Source: Chitinophagales bacterium (GTDB taxonomy: Bacteria > Bacteroidota > Bacteroidia > Chitinophagales > UBA10324). Taken from it: a DNA stretch of 64,000 nucleotides. The number at the start of each line of letters is the position of its first letter. Positions within the stretch are counted from its first letter, which is position 1. Shown here piece by piece: positions 8,228 through 16,575 of this stretch. The position numbers were made by a program, and so were the translations under genes. The stretch spans positions 1 through 64,000 of the forward strand of contig JAIBAY010000010.1 in NCBI GenBank assembly GCA_019694975.1, in the 5' to 3' direction. The notes beneath the pieces are model-generated. The model saw only the letters and a list, made by a program, of their open reading frames with translations. It made no database searches and was not told where the DNA came from.

Positions 8228-9745
8228 ATGTACGATATTCTTCAATTGAACGAAATGCTCGTTCCGGAACTTAAAGACGTTGCCGAGAGTCTGAAGATTG
8301 AAAATTATCACAAGCTTCCAAAGCAGGAACTTGTCTATAAGATTCTGGATAAACAGGCAATCGCTCCTGAGCTCGCCAAAACCATGGCAGAAGATGCCAA
8401 GCCCAAAGGCCGTACCCGGAAAAAGCATGTTGTTGCCGGAGAAAATGCCGCGCCTCCCGTTGAGGTTGTTGCTTTACCTGAACCGGTTGCCGAAGTGCCC
8501 GCTGTTTCCACAGAAGCAGAAGAACAGCCAATGACGAAAGAAGAGAAAATGGAAGAGGCTATTCGGTACGAGAAAAACGGTCAGTTTCAACGCCTTCCGT
8601 TCCGAAAAGAAGCCGCCTTTAATGTTGATCTCGACGGCATGGTGGATGGAGAAGGAGTGTTGGAAATTATGAGTGACGGCTATGGATTCCTGCGTTCTTC
8701 AGATTATAACTATCTCTCTTCACCCGATGATATTTATGTATCCCCTTCTCAAATTAAACTTTTTGGCATCAAAACCGGCGATACCGTTACCGGTTCTGTA
8801 CGGCCTCCGAAAGAAGGTGAAAAATATTTTGCCTTATTAAAAGTAGAATCCATCAATGGCAAAAAACCGGAAGAGGTGCGCGACAGGGTGCCGTTTGATT
8901 ACCTGACGCCGCTGTTTCCGAATGAAAAACTGGACCTCTTCCTGGAACCAAATGATTATTCTACCCGGGTCATAGATCTTTTCACACCAATTGGTAAAGG
9001 GCAGCGTGGATTAATCGTTTCGCAACCGAAGACCGGCAAAACAATGTTGTTGAAAGCGGTGGCCAATGCCATTGCCAAGAATCATCCTGAAGTTTATCTC
9101 ATCGTCCTGCTGGTTGATGAACGGCCGGAAGAAGTAACCGACATGGAGCGGAGTGTACGCGCTGAAGTAATTGCATCCACTTTTGACGAACCGGCCGAAA
9201 AACATGTGAAGGTGGCGGCCATCGTTTTGGAAAAAGCTAAACGTATGGTTGAATGCGGAAATGATGTGGTGATTCTGCTCGACTCTATTACACGACTGGC
9301 ACGTGCCCACAATACAGTTTCACCGGCATCCGGAAAAGTTTTATCGGGCGGCGTGGAAGCAAACGCCCTGCATAAACCGAAACAGTTTTTTGGCGCCGCC
9401 CGGAATATTGAGAATGGCGGGTCATTAACGATCCTTGCTACAGCGTTGATTGATACAGGATCGAAGATGGATGAAGTGATCTTTGAAGAATTTAAAGGAA
9501 CAGGCAATATGGAGTTACAGCTCGACCGCAAGCTTTCAAACAAACGGATATTCCCTGCGGTGGATGTCACAGCCTCCAGTACACGCCGCGAAGATCTGCT
9601 GCTCGATCGTGAAATGCTGCAGCGTATGTGGATCCTCCGCAATCACCTGGCTGACATGACGAGTGAAGAAGCCATGAAATTCTTGCTCGATCGCATGAAA
9701 GGCACCAAGTCGAATGAAGAGTTTCTCATTTCGATGAATGCTTAA
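8228..9745 (+). CDS. rho: Transcription termination factor Rho
   Basis: The 505-residue protein has the Rho N-terminal helical domain (residues 1-45). A charged Ala/Pro/Val-rich linker of about 80 residues, typical of Bacteroidota Rho, follows. Next come a cold-shock-type RNA-binding domain ([20 protein letters not shown] near 140) and the RecA-like ATPase, with Walker [11 protein letters not shown] near 267 and Walker [17 protein letters not shown] near 345. The Q-loop and R-loop region follows. Rho is the hexameric RNA helicase that ends untranslated transcripts. It sits upstream of rpmH-rnpA-yidD on the same strand, with its own promoter and long leader. Confidence 0.97.
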   Translation: MYDILQLNEMLVPELKDVAESLKIENYHKLPKQELVYKILDKQAIAPELAKTMAEDAKPKGRTRKKHVVAGENAAPPVEVVALPEPVAEVPAVSTEAEEQPMTKEEKMEEAIRYEKNGQFQRLPFRKEAAFNVDLDGMVDGEGVLEIMSDGYGFLRSSDYNYLSSPDDIYVSPSQIKLFGIKTGDTVTGSVRPPKEGEKYFALLKVESINGKKPEEVRDRVPFDYLTPLFPNEKLDLFLEPNDYSTRVIDLFTPIGKGQRGLIVSQPKTGKTMLLKAVANAIAKNHPEVYLIVLLVDERPEEVTDMERSVRAEVIASTFDEPAEKHVKVAAIVLEKAKRMVECGNDVVILLDSITRLARAHNTVSPASGKVLSGGVEANALHKPKQFFGAARNIENGGSLTILATALIDTGSKMDEVIFEEFKGTGNMELQLDRKLSNKRIFPAVDVTASSTRREDLLLDREMLQRMWILRNHLADMTSEEAMKFLLDRMKGTKSNEEFLISMNA

Positions 9746-9816
9746 TTTTCCCCGGCAATGCTATAATTTGAGAATTAGGTGCTATTTTCGCACCCCCTAA
9801 ACGAAGCAACACAGTC

Positions 9817-9972
9817 ATGAAGAGAACGTATCAACCCTCTACTACCAAGCGCAAAAACAAACACGGGTTCCGCGAGCGCATGAAAAGCAAAGATGGCCGT
9901 GCCGTTCTTAGCAGCCGCAGAAAGCAGGGCCGCAAGAAACTGACCGTTTCCGATGAAAAACGCCTGAAGTAA
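9817..9972 (+). CDS. rpmH: Ribosomal protein L34
   Basis: The 51-residue, very basic protein starts [18 protein letters not shown] and continues with the L34 signature [15 protein letters not shown] and a lysine-rich tail. L34 is part of the 50S subunit. It lies 52 nt before rnpA, the nearly universal rpmH-rnpA pairing, so one transcript is likely. Bacterial L34 is usually 44-52 residues, so this is full length. A near-consensus -7 sequence TATTTTCG lies at 9783-9790. Confidence 0.97.
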   Translation: MKRTYQPSTTKRKNKHGFRERMKSKDGRAVLSSRRKQGRKKLTVSDEKRLK

Positions 9973-10024
9973 TATCAGCGTTTTCCGGAGCTACGGTCTT
10001 TGGATTACTTTTTCGGGTAGCAAT

Positions 10025-10450
10025 GTGAAACACAACGCCTCAAATCCACTTAGATTTACTTTTAAAAGGGAAGAGCGGCTTTCGGGCAAGAAACTGATCG
10101 ACGAACTGTTTAACAACGGTTCGTCTTTTTTTTTGTACCCTTTTAAAGTGCATCTCTTCCTGAAATCCGCCCCGGCCCCGGGTTCGGTTCAGGTGCTGAT
10201 GGCTGTTTCTTCCAGAAATTTTCCGCGCTCCGTTGATCGTAACCGGTTGAAAAGAATGATGAGGGAATGTTACCGGCTAAACAAAAACGTATTGCTGGAA
10301 CAGATTAACCCGGAACCAAAAAAGCTGCTCCTGGCATTTGTTTACGCAGCAAAGGTGATGGAGCCTTATGAATTGATTAATGAGAAAATGAATGCCATTA
10401 TCCACCGTCTCCTACAAAACAATGCAGGTGCTGAAAAACATATTAAGTAG
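10025..10450 (+). CDS. rnpA: Ribonuclease P protein component
   Basis: The 141-residue basic protein binds the RNase P RNA and helps remove tRNA 5' leaders. It shows the N-terminal [19 protein letters not shown] segment and the RNR signature [16 protein letters not shown] near residue 75. The start is a GTG at 10025; the ATG two bases upstream is out of frame and reads straight into TGA. It follows rpmH by 52 nt and its end overlaps yidD by 29 nt, so the three genes are tightly coupled. Confidence 0.95.
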   Translation: MKHNASNPLRFTFKREERLSGKKLIDELFNNGSSFFLYPFKVHLFLKSAPAPGSVQVLMAVSSRNFPRSVDRNRLKRMMRECYRLNKNVLLEQINPEPKKLLLAFVYAAKVMEPYELINEKMNAIIHRLLQNNAGAEKHIK

Positions 10451-10652
10451 CGTCCTGATCGGATTGGTGCGATTTTACCAGCGCGCCGTCTCCCCATGGC
10501 TGCTGCCGGCCTGCCGGTACACGCCCACCTGTTCGCAATATGCCGTGGAAGCGATTGTTAAGTATGGCCCTTTCAAAGGCGGCTGGATGGCATTAAAGCG
10601 CTTAGTGAGTTGCAATCCCTGGGGCGGACATGGCCATGATCCTGTACCATGA
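10422..10652 (+). CDS. yidD: YidD membrane-protein insertion efficiency factor
   Basis: The 76-residue protein has an N-terminal amphipathic helix followed by the family core [20 protein letters not shown], then CSQYAVEAI and [10 protein letters not shown], with conserved cysteines. YidD is a small inner-membrane-associated protein that assists YidC insertase. The start was placed at the ATG at 10422 because the family begins just before LKNILSSVL; an earlier ATG at 10392 would lie deeper in rnpA. YidC itself is not in the window. Confidence 0.92.
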   Translation: MQVLKNILSSVLIGLVRFYQRAVSPWLLPACRYTPTCSQYAVEAIVKYGPFKGGWMALKRLVSCNPWGGHGHDPVP

Positions 10653-10882
10653 AATGATTGTTTCCGGGCTTTTCCGGCGATGATCAATGAAAGATGATCC
10701 GATGCAATCGCTGTTTGTCTTGCTGGCTGCTTCCATTACCCGAAAAACGCTGCTGGTCGCCAGCGAAAATGCATTCGTCTAAATGAGCAGCCGGTTCAAT
10801 ATTTTTCGCATAATTTCGTTTAGCGTAAAATTTTAAGAGGCGCTATCCTAAAATATGCGCCTGCTAAATAGTAAACCCCGAC

Positions 10883-12547
10883 ATGCTTATGAAAAAGAAA
10901 ATGAAAACACTGCTGCTGCTGGCAGGATTGTCTGTCGCTGCCTTTCTTCCAATTGCGGCAGTCACCAACAATTACTTCGAGATCTCCAAGAACCTCGACA
11001 TTTTTGCAACGCTCTATAAAGAAGTAAATACCTATTACGTGGATGATATTGAACCGGCAAAGTTCATGAAGACCGGTATGGATGCCATGCTTGAAACACT
11101 GGATCCTTATACAAATTATATTTCTGAAGCCGATATTGAAGGTTATCGTTTCCAAACTACTGGAAAGTATGGAGGAATTGGGGCACTCATTCGTAAATCG
11201 GGCGACCTGATTGTTATTGCTGAGCCATATCTTAATTATCCGGCCAACAAGGCAGGCCTGATGGCCGGTGATGTCATCCTGGAAGTGGATGGTAAGTCAA
11301 CCAAAGGAAAAGATGTGGATGATATCAGCAAAATTCTGAAAGGCACGCCGGGTACGGAAGTAAAGTTGTTGATTCAGCGTCCGGGTGAAAAAAATCAGTT
11401 GCTGAAAACGCTGGAGCGTGAAGAGATTAAGGTCAGCAGTGTATCTTATTCCGGTATGATCGACAATAATATCGGATATATCCGGCTCGAACAATTTACG
11501 GAAGGTTGCGGACAGGAAGTGGAAAATGCATTTAAAGAACTGCAATCTAAAAATCAGTTAAAAGCCATTGTGCTCGATCTGAGAGGAAATCCCGGCGGTT
11601 TGCTTAATGAAGCAGTTAATGTGGCCAATATTTTTATTGATAAGGGAAATGAGATTGTCAGCACCCGCGGCAAGGTTAAAGAATGGGATAAGGTTTTTTA
11701 CGCTATTGATGCTGCAGTGGATACCAGGATTCCATTAGCCATTCTTACCAATAATGGATCTGCATCCGCTTCTGAAATTGTCTCAGGAACCGTGCAGGAC
11801 TATGATCGTGGAGTGATTATCGGGCAAAAAACCTTTGGAAAAGGACTGGTACAAACCACACGCCCGCTCAGCTATGGCACTCAGCTGAAAGTAACAACCG
11901 CTCATTATTTCACTCCAAGCGGACGATGTATACAGGCACTTGATTATGCGCACCGTAATGAAGATGGCAGCGTCGGAAAAATCCCGGATTCATTGAAAAC
12001 AGCATTTAAGACGAAAAGCGGGAGGACCGTTTATGACGGCGGCGGCGTTGATCCTGATTTTGCAACGGACGCCGAAAAACTTGCCCCGATTTCTTACAGC
12101 CTGGTTGATAAAGGACTCATTTTCGACTTTGCAACGCAATACCGCCTCCGTCATAATACGATTGCCGATCCAATGGATTTCAAGCTGACAGATACCGACT
12201 ATAATGAGTTTACTGCATTCCTGAGCCAGAAAGATTATGACTACTCCACCAAGACAGAAGAAAAACTGAAAGCTTTGCAGGAAGCGGCAGAAAAGGAAGA
12301 TTACTGGGCGGCAATTCATGATCAATTTTCGGCATTGAAAAACTCGATGATGCATGACAAAGAACATGATCTGCAGAAGAACAAAGAACAGATCAGCGAA
12401 TTACTGGAAGAAGAAATTGCCAGCCGTTACTATTTTAAGGATGGCCGGCTGGAGGCCGGACTGAAAAACGATCCTGATGTTAAGAAAGCGATCGAGGTGC
12501 TGAATAATCAGGAAGTGTACTCAAAAGCACTTATGGCACAAAAGTAA
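10883..12547 (+). CDS. S41-family C-terminal processing protease (CtpA/Prc-like)
   Basis: The 554-residue exported protease has an N-terminal signal or anchor helix (residues 5-25). A helical bundle, a PDZ domain (about 90-175, with NKAGLMAGDVILEVDG) and the S41 catalytic domain follow. The serine is in NNGSASASEIVSG near residue 294, and the lysine in GQKTFGKGLVQ near residue 315, as in the Ser/Lys dyad of Prc/CtpA. A C-terminal ~150-residue charged helical extension is typical of Bacteroidota members. The substrates are periplasmic or secreted proteins with exposed C-termini. A strong terminator follows the stop codon. Confidence 0.92.
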   Translation: MLMKKKMKTLLLLAGLSVAAFLPIAAVTNNYFEISKNLDIFATLYKEVNTYYVDDIEPAKFMKTGMDAMLETLDPYTNYISEADIEGYRFQTTGKYGGIGALIRKSGDLIVIAEPYLNYPANKAGLMAGDVILEVDGKSTKGKDVDDISKILKGTPGTEVKLLIQRPGEKNQLLKTLEREEIKVSSVSYSGMIDNNIGYIRLEQFTEGCGQEVENAFKELQSKNQLKAIVLDLRGNPGGLLNEAVNVANIFIDKGNEIVSTRGKVKEWDKVFYAIDAAVDTRIPLAILTNNGSASASEIVSGTVQDYDRGVIIGQKTFGKGLVQTTRPLSYGTQLKVTTAHYFTPSGRCIQALDYAHRNEDGSVGKIPDSLKTAFKTKSGRTVYDGGGVDPDFATDAEKLAPISYSLVDKGLIFDFATQYRLRHNTIADPMDFKLTDTDYNEFTAFLSQKDYDYSTKTEEKLKALQEAAEKEDYWAAIHDQFSALKNSMMHDKEHDLQKNKEQISELLEEEIASRYYFKDGRLEAGLKNDPDVKKAIEVLNNQEVYSKALMAQK

Positions 12548-12568
12548 CTTCAGCAATATACCGCAGAG

Positions 12569-12604
12569 AAGCTGTTGGATGTGAATGCAACAGCTTTTTT
12601 TTAT
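12569..12604 (+). terminator. Intrinsic terminator of the S41 protease gene
   Basis: AAGCTGTTG (12569-12577) and CAACAGCTT (12588-12596) form a perfect 9-bp stem with a 10-nt loop. A run of eight or more T follows, 22 nt after the stop codon. It is the clearest intrinsic terminator in the window on the + strand. Confidence 0.9.
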
Positions 12605-12630
12605 TCCACCCGCTGTGGCGTTTCTTTCCG

Positions 12631-12658
12631 TTTGTTCAGCCACTATGAATTAATTTTG
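12631..12658 (+). promoter_or_regulatory. Promoter of the M28 peptidase gene
   Basis: TTTG at 12631-12634 and TAATTTTG at 12651-12658 (a perfect -7 box) are separated by 16 nt, slightly shorter than the usual 19-21. The -7 box lies 64 nt ahead of the ATG at 12723 and directly after the S41 terminator. Confidence 0.5.
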
Positions 12659-12722
12659 AGGCCTGAATCTGATTTCTTCCTGATACCTTCATTTCATCAA
12701 TTGCAATAAACAAACTGCCACC

Positions 12723-14405
12723 ATGCAAAAATTTGCACTTTACCTTTTGCTGCTGCTGTGCCATCCCGGAATATTAATCTTTGCCGATTCGCAGGACACA
12801 CTGCTGGTGAGCCATTTGAAAGAGCACGTTTATTACCTGGCTTCCGATAAGCTGAAGGGAAGAAATACGGGCTCAAAGGGGGAAAAGCAGGCATATCAGT
12901 ATCTCATTGGACAGTATAAAAAAATGGGGTTAGCACCGAAAGGTGAAAACGGTTACCTGCAACCATTCAACTTCACTTATGGCAAAGAGATGAGCGGCAG
13001 GAATCAGCTCACCATAAATGGAATTAATCTGAATCTGAATGAAGATTTTTATCCGCTGAATTCTTCCGGCAACGGAAAAGCAAAAGGTAAAATAGTGGAT
13101 GTTGGATTCGGCATCGTAGCCCCTGCCATAGGTTATGACAGCTATAAAAACCTGTCGGATCTTAAAGGCAGTATTTACCTGATGGAATGCAGCACGCCGG
13201 AAGGGGACAACCCGCATTCCAAATATGGCCCGTTTGCAGATTTGAAAACAAGGATTGAAACCGCGAAGAACAAGGGAGCCATTGCAATTATTTTTACAAA
13301 TACCTCAGCCGATGCCGAAGATCTGAAGGCTAACCTCGATATCAATTCGCCGACATTTGAAATCCCGGTAATCTTTGTCAAATCAGCTTCTCTCAAAAAA
13401 AACTGGCGTACTGAATTTAATGTGGCATCTATCAGCACACAGCTTGATAAGCTGACGCTGACCGGACACAATGTTGCAGCATTTATTGATAATGGCGCTT
13501 CTTATACCGTGGTGATGGGTGCGCATTACGATCACCTTGGCTATGGAGAATATGGTAACTCGCTTTATCGCGGTGAACCGGCTATTCACAATGGTGCCGA
13601 TGACAATGCCAGCGGTACCGCTGCCATCTTGGAACTGGCGCGCTATTTTCAAAACAATGGCATAAAGGAAAAGAACAACTACCTGTTTTTAAATTTTTCT
13701 GGTGAAGAGCTGGGATTAGTTGGATCGAAGTACTGGGTTCAGCATCCGACCATTGATACCAACAACATCAATTTTATGGTTAACATGGATATGGTTGGCC
13801 GTTATGACAGTGAGAAGGGGATGGAACTCAGCGGACTCGGCACGTCACCGGATGCCTTTAATTTCATCCGTACACTTTCATTTGATAGCCTGAAATTTAA
13901 ATTGGGAGAAAACGGGACCGGTCCTACAGATCATACTTCATTCTACTATGCAAATATTCCTGTATTGAATTTCTTTACAGGTACACATGAAGATTATCAT
14001 AAGCCTTCTGATGATGCGGAGAAGATCAATTATAAAGCTGAAGCCTCCATTGTGCAGTTGATTGCCACCATCGTCACACAGCTTGATGATGATACTGCAC
14101 CGCTTCCCTTTGTGAAAACCAAAGAAACCGAGAATGCCGATATCCCGCAGTTTAAAGTAAGGCTGGGCATCATTCCCGACTATCTTTATGATGGTACAGG
14201 TTTGCGCGTCGATGGTGTTGATGAAGGAAAACCTGCTGCGCTGGCCGGTATTAAGAAAGGAGATATTATCCTGGCTATCGGCGATTATCAGGTAGCTGAC
14301 ATCATGGCGTATATGAAAGCACTGGCAGCATTTCAGAAAGGCGAGAGCACAACCATTATCGTTAAGCGGGGCGATATGAATGTTGAGTTAAAGGCAACCT
14401 TTTAA
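12723..14405 (+). CDS. M28-family zinc peptidase with PA and PDZ domains
   Basis: The 560-residue secreted protein has a signal peptide (residues 1-20) and a PA-like insert (about 110-230). The M28 di-zinc catalytic domain carries GAHYDHLG, GADDNASGTAAILELAR, SGEELGLVGSKYW, NMDMVGRY and a late YHKPSDD histidine motif. The C-terminal ~80 residues form a PDZ domain (KPAALAGIKKGDIILAIGDY). The family consists of aminopeptidases and carboxypeptidases that release amino acids from peptides in the periplasm or outside the cell. It has its own promoter; a 9-bp inverted repeat overlaps its stop codon. Confidence 0.92.
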   Translation: MQKFALYLLLLLCHPGILIFADSQDTLLVSHLKEHVYYLASDKLKGRNTGSKGEKQAYQYLIGQYKKMGLAPKGENGYLQPFNFTYGKEMSGRNQLTINGINLNLNEDFYPLNSSGNGKAKGKIVDVGFGIVAPAIGYDSYKNLSDLKGSIYLMECSTPEGDNPHSKYGPFADLKTRIETAKNKGAIAIIFTNTSADAEDLKANLDINSPTFEIPVIFVKSASLKKNWRTEFNVASISTQLDKLTLTGHNVAAFIDNGASYTVVMGAHYDHLGYGEYGNSLYRGEPAIHNGADDNASGTAAILELARYFQNNGIKEKNNYLFLNFSGEELGLVGSKYWVQHPTIDTNNINFMVNMDMVGRYDSEKGMELSGLGTSPDAFNFIRTLSFDSLKFKLGENGTGPTDHTSFYYANIPVLNFFTGTHEDYHKPSDDAEKINYKAEASIVQLIATIVTQLDDDTAPLPFVKTKETENADIPQFKVRLGIIPDYLYDGTGLRVDGVDEGKPAALAGIKKGDIILAIGDYQVADIMAYMKALAAFQKGESTTIIVKRGDMNVELKATF

Positions 14406-14442
14406 TGAAAGCATTATTAGCAGAACAGCTGATTGCTTTCAT
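14405..14442 (+). terminator. Stem-loop after the M28 peptidase gene
   Basis: ATGAAAGCA (14405-14413) and TGCTTTCAT (14434-14442) are a perfect 9-bp inverted repeat with a 20-nt loop, starting at the last base of the stop codon. There is no T tract behind it, so it is at best a weak or Rho-assisted terminator, or a 3'-end stabiliser. Confidence 0.3.
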
Positions 14443-14567
14443 GGTAAAACTGTTGCAATCTGTCCGGCTGTATGTCAGCACTTGCTGCACCGCAGCCTGT
14501 TATGATGCAGGATACCGGTTGGCAGACACAGCACCATCTCTCCTCCGGTTCCGCTAACAACAATCTT

Positions 14568-15260
14568 ATGGCTGCTCCATTGCTGCTTCATATTGAAACA
14601 TCATCTCCGGTTTGCTCCGTAGCATTGAGCCTTGGTAGTTCCCTGCTTTCGCTGAAGGAAACAACGGAGCATGCAAATCATGCAGCAATGCTGATAGTCA
14701 TGATTGAACAGGTTTTGCAGGAAGCGAAATACGATGCCAAAATGCTGGATGCAATTGTACTCAGCGCAGGCCCGGGCTCTTATACCGGACTTCGGATTGG
14801 CACTGCCACCGCCAAGGGTATGTGCTATGCATTGAATAAGCCCCTGATTGCTGTGGATTCATTGCAGGCATTAGCAAACGGGATGCGTGCAAATGTCGGT
14901 GAACGGAAGTGCATTTATTGTCCAACCATTGATGCAAGAAGGAATGAGATTTACTATGGATTGTATTCGCACAATGTGGACATCATTCGTCCTCCTGTAA
15001 ATCACATTTTAGCGCCCGGATTCTTAAGTGATATGCAGGGTGATGAAAAAATATTAATAGGCGGCAGCGGCGCCACAAAATGCCGGCAATTTGTATCGGT
15101 GCATCGCCCGGAGTTTGATGAAATTACAACGCCTTCCGCCAAATGGATGATCCAATGGGGTGATAGAATGTTTGCCAGTGCAGCCTTCACGGATCCCATA
15201 TATTTTGAACCCCACTATATAAAGCCGGCTTTTGTCACTTCGGCAAAGAAGATATTATGA
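14568..15260 (+). CDS. tsaB: tRNA threonylcarbamoyladenosine biosynthesis protein TsaB
   Basis: The 230-residue protein has the ASKHA-fold start LLLHIETSSPVCSVALSLG and the TsaB signature SAGPGSYTGLRIGTATAKGM near residue 67. The context ALNKPLIAVDSLQALA follows. With TsaD, TsaC and TsaE it makes t6A37 in ANN-decoding tRNAs; TsaB is the non-catalytic dimerising partner of TsaD. The frame is open to 14472, but the family begins right at LLLHIETS, so the ATG at 14568 is chosen. An inverted repeat (15275-15297) follows. Confidence 0.93.
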   Translation: MAAPLLLHIETSSPVCSVALSLGSSLLSLKETTEHANHAAMLIVMIEQVLQEAKYDAKMLDAIVLSAGPGSYTGLRIGTATAKGMCYALNKPLIAVDSLQALANGMRANVGERKCIYCPTIDARRNEIYYGLYSHNVDIIRPPVNHILAPGFLSDMQGDEKILIGGSGATKCRQFVSVHRPEFDEITTPSAKWMIQWGDRMFASAAFTDPIYFEPHYIKPAFVTSAKKIL

Positions 15261-15673
15261 ATGAGATGTCCTCTCCAGGTATTATTAAGGTACCTGGTAT
15301 TATTGCCGGTTAAATCTGCTGAAGATTAATGCCCTCTAATACTGCATCAACAGGATAGATAAGGTGCCGGATAACGCTGTTGCCAGTTATCAGCGTACTT
15401 TGAAATAGTATAACCGGGCCATACAGTCATTATCATTTGAAATATCCTGCTAAATTGACACATTACGGCTTATTGTTATTCCCCGTTGATGCCGGCCATT
15501 TGCTCATTCAGTAATAAAAATTGCCTGTTGGGTAGTATTTGAGTCTATGACATAAGGCTTATATTAAAATAACCTTCATTTTTGCATATTAATTAGCAGA
15601 TTTTAAAACCCTTCGGCATTGAATTTGTTAATTATACGTGCCTTTATTTTTCAATTGAGTTAAATTTTTAAAC
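15261..15673 (+). other. Intergenic region between tsaB and the first ArsR gene
   Basis: This 413-nt AT-rich stretch has no supported gene. It contains a 7-bp inverted repeat CCAGGTA/TACCTGG (15275-15281, 15291-15297) just after tsaB that may end its transcript. A near-consensus -7 box, CATTTTTG (15577-15584), could serve the ArsR gene with a ~85-nt leader. Nothing else was recognised. Confidence 0.4.
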
Positions 15674-16021
15674 ATGGCTAAAACAGTTCCTGAACTTACC
15701 CTCGTTTCAAAAAACGGAAGTTCAAAAGCACCTATCAAAATAGATTACAGCGCCCTGAAAAAGGCTGCCGGTGTGTTACGTGCGGTGAATCATAAACTTC
15801 GCCAATCAATGATCAAGCTGCTGGAAGATCACGGAAAAATGACAGTGACGGAGATCTACGTGAAATTGCGGCTTGAGCAATCAGTGGCTTCACAACACCT
15901 TGCCATACTCCGGAATGCGGAAGTTGTTCAGACAGAACGCGAAGGCAAGTTTATTTACTATTCTCTGAATGAGGATCGTATTGCAGAACTTGCTGATCTG
16001 GTTGAAGAACTCGCAAATTAA
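15674..16021 (+). CDS. ArsR-family winged-helix regulator without cysteines (copy 1)
   Basis: The 115-residue protein carries an ArsR/SmtB winged helix. The helix-turn-helix core is VTEIYVKLRLEQSVASQHLA near residues 57-76, and the wing is EREGKFIYYSLN. It has no cysteine at all. It therefore lacks the thiol ligands of classical arsenic/cadmium sensors and the redox cysteines of persulfide sensors such as BigR/SqrR. The N-terminal ~25 residues are an extra flexible tail. It is followed by a GC-rich hairpin and, 199 nt on, a second related ArsR. The ligand is unknown. Confidence 0.85.
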   Translation: MAKTVPELTLVSKNGSSKAPIKIDYSALKKAAGVLRAVNHKLRQSMIKLLEDHGKMTVTEIYVKLRLEQSVASQHLAILRNAEVVQTEREGKFIYYSLNEDRIAELADLVEELAN

Positions 16022-16046
16022 TTCCCTACGGCTTGTGCTTATGAGT

Positions 16047-16072
16047 CCCGTCTTTATATTGTAAAAGACGGG
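16047..16072 (+). terminator. Hairpin between the two ArsR genes
   Basis: CCCGTCTTT (16047-16055) and AAAGACGGG (16064-16072) make a perfect 9-bp stem with an 8-nt loop, 26 nt after the first ArsR stop. No T tract follows, so it is either a Rho-assisted terminator or a transcript-end stabiliser. Confidence 0.4.
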
Positions 16073-16123
16073 CTGAGAGGCAGATCGTAACTTCAGTCAA
16101 ACGAAAAGAATATTATTTTTTGC

Positions 16124-16131
16124 TACGTTTG
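16124..16131 (+). promoter_or_regulatory. -7 box upstream of the second ArsR gene
   Basis: TACGTTTG matches TAnnTTTG perfectly and would give a leader of about 80 nt. With the hairpin at 16047-16072 it suggests the second ArsR and the MBL-rhodanese gene form their own transcription unit. Confidence 0.4.
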
Positions 16132-16220
16132 CAGCCGTAGTTAAAAAATCATTGCCTTTAAGTAAACTATTTATCCTTCTTTTCGTTATACGTGTGAATT
16201 TCTAAAACCAACATACACAA

Positions 16221-16526
16221 ATGGCTGAAACATTATTGCTTGATTATGCATTGGCAAAAAAGGGATTGAGCCGGATTAAAGCGCTCGCTCATCCATTACG
16301 TCTTTCTATTATCACTTTTATTGATAAGAATGGTGAGATCAATGTAAATAAGATTTACCGTTCTCTGCGACTGGAACAATCTATTACATCACAACATCTG
16401 AAAATACTGCGTACCGCTGAACTGGTAAAGTACCGTCGCGATGGCAAACGCATTTTCTATTCGATTCACTATGCTAACGTGAAACAACTGATGAATATCG
16501 TTAGAAAGTTTGAGTCGAAAAAGTAA
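16221..16526 (+). CDS. ArsR-family winged-helix regulator without cysteines (copy 2)
   Basis: The 101-residue ArsR/SmtB protein has the recognition core VNKIYRSLRLEQSITSQHLK, sharing RLEQS and SQHL with the preceding ArsR gene, and the wing RRDGKRIFYSIHY. Like its neighbour it has no cysteine. It lies 49 nt before the MBL-rhodanese gene on the same strand, so it probably regulates that gene and itself. ArsR repressors commonly sit beside sulfide/persulfide detoxification genes, but the usual cysteine-based sensing cannot operate here. Confidence 0.87.
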   Translation: MAETLLLDYALAKKGLSRIKALAHPLRLSIITFIDKNGEINVNKIYRSLRLEQSITSQHLKILRTAELVKYRRDGKRIFYSIHYANVKQLMNIVRKFESKK

Positions 16527-16575
16527 TATCTTCGCGCCCGGTAACGGATCTCCTTTCCCCGGTATCAGGTGTTAA

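Noticed and set aside
9762-9790. TATAATTTG and TATTTTCG upstream of rpmH considered as a full promoter
   Set aside because: Neither matches TAnnTTTG exactly, and no TTTG lies at 19-21 nt; noted only as a weak -7 candidate in the rpmH entry.
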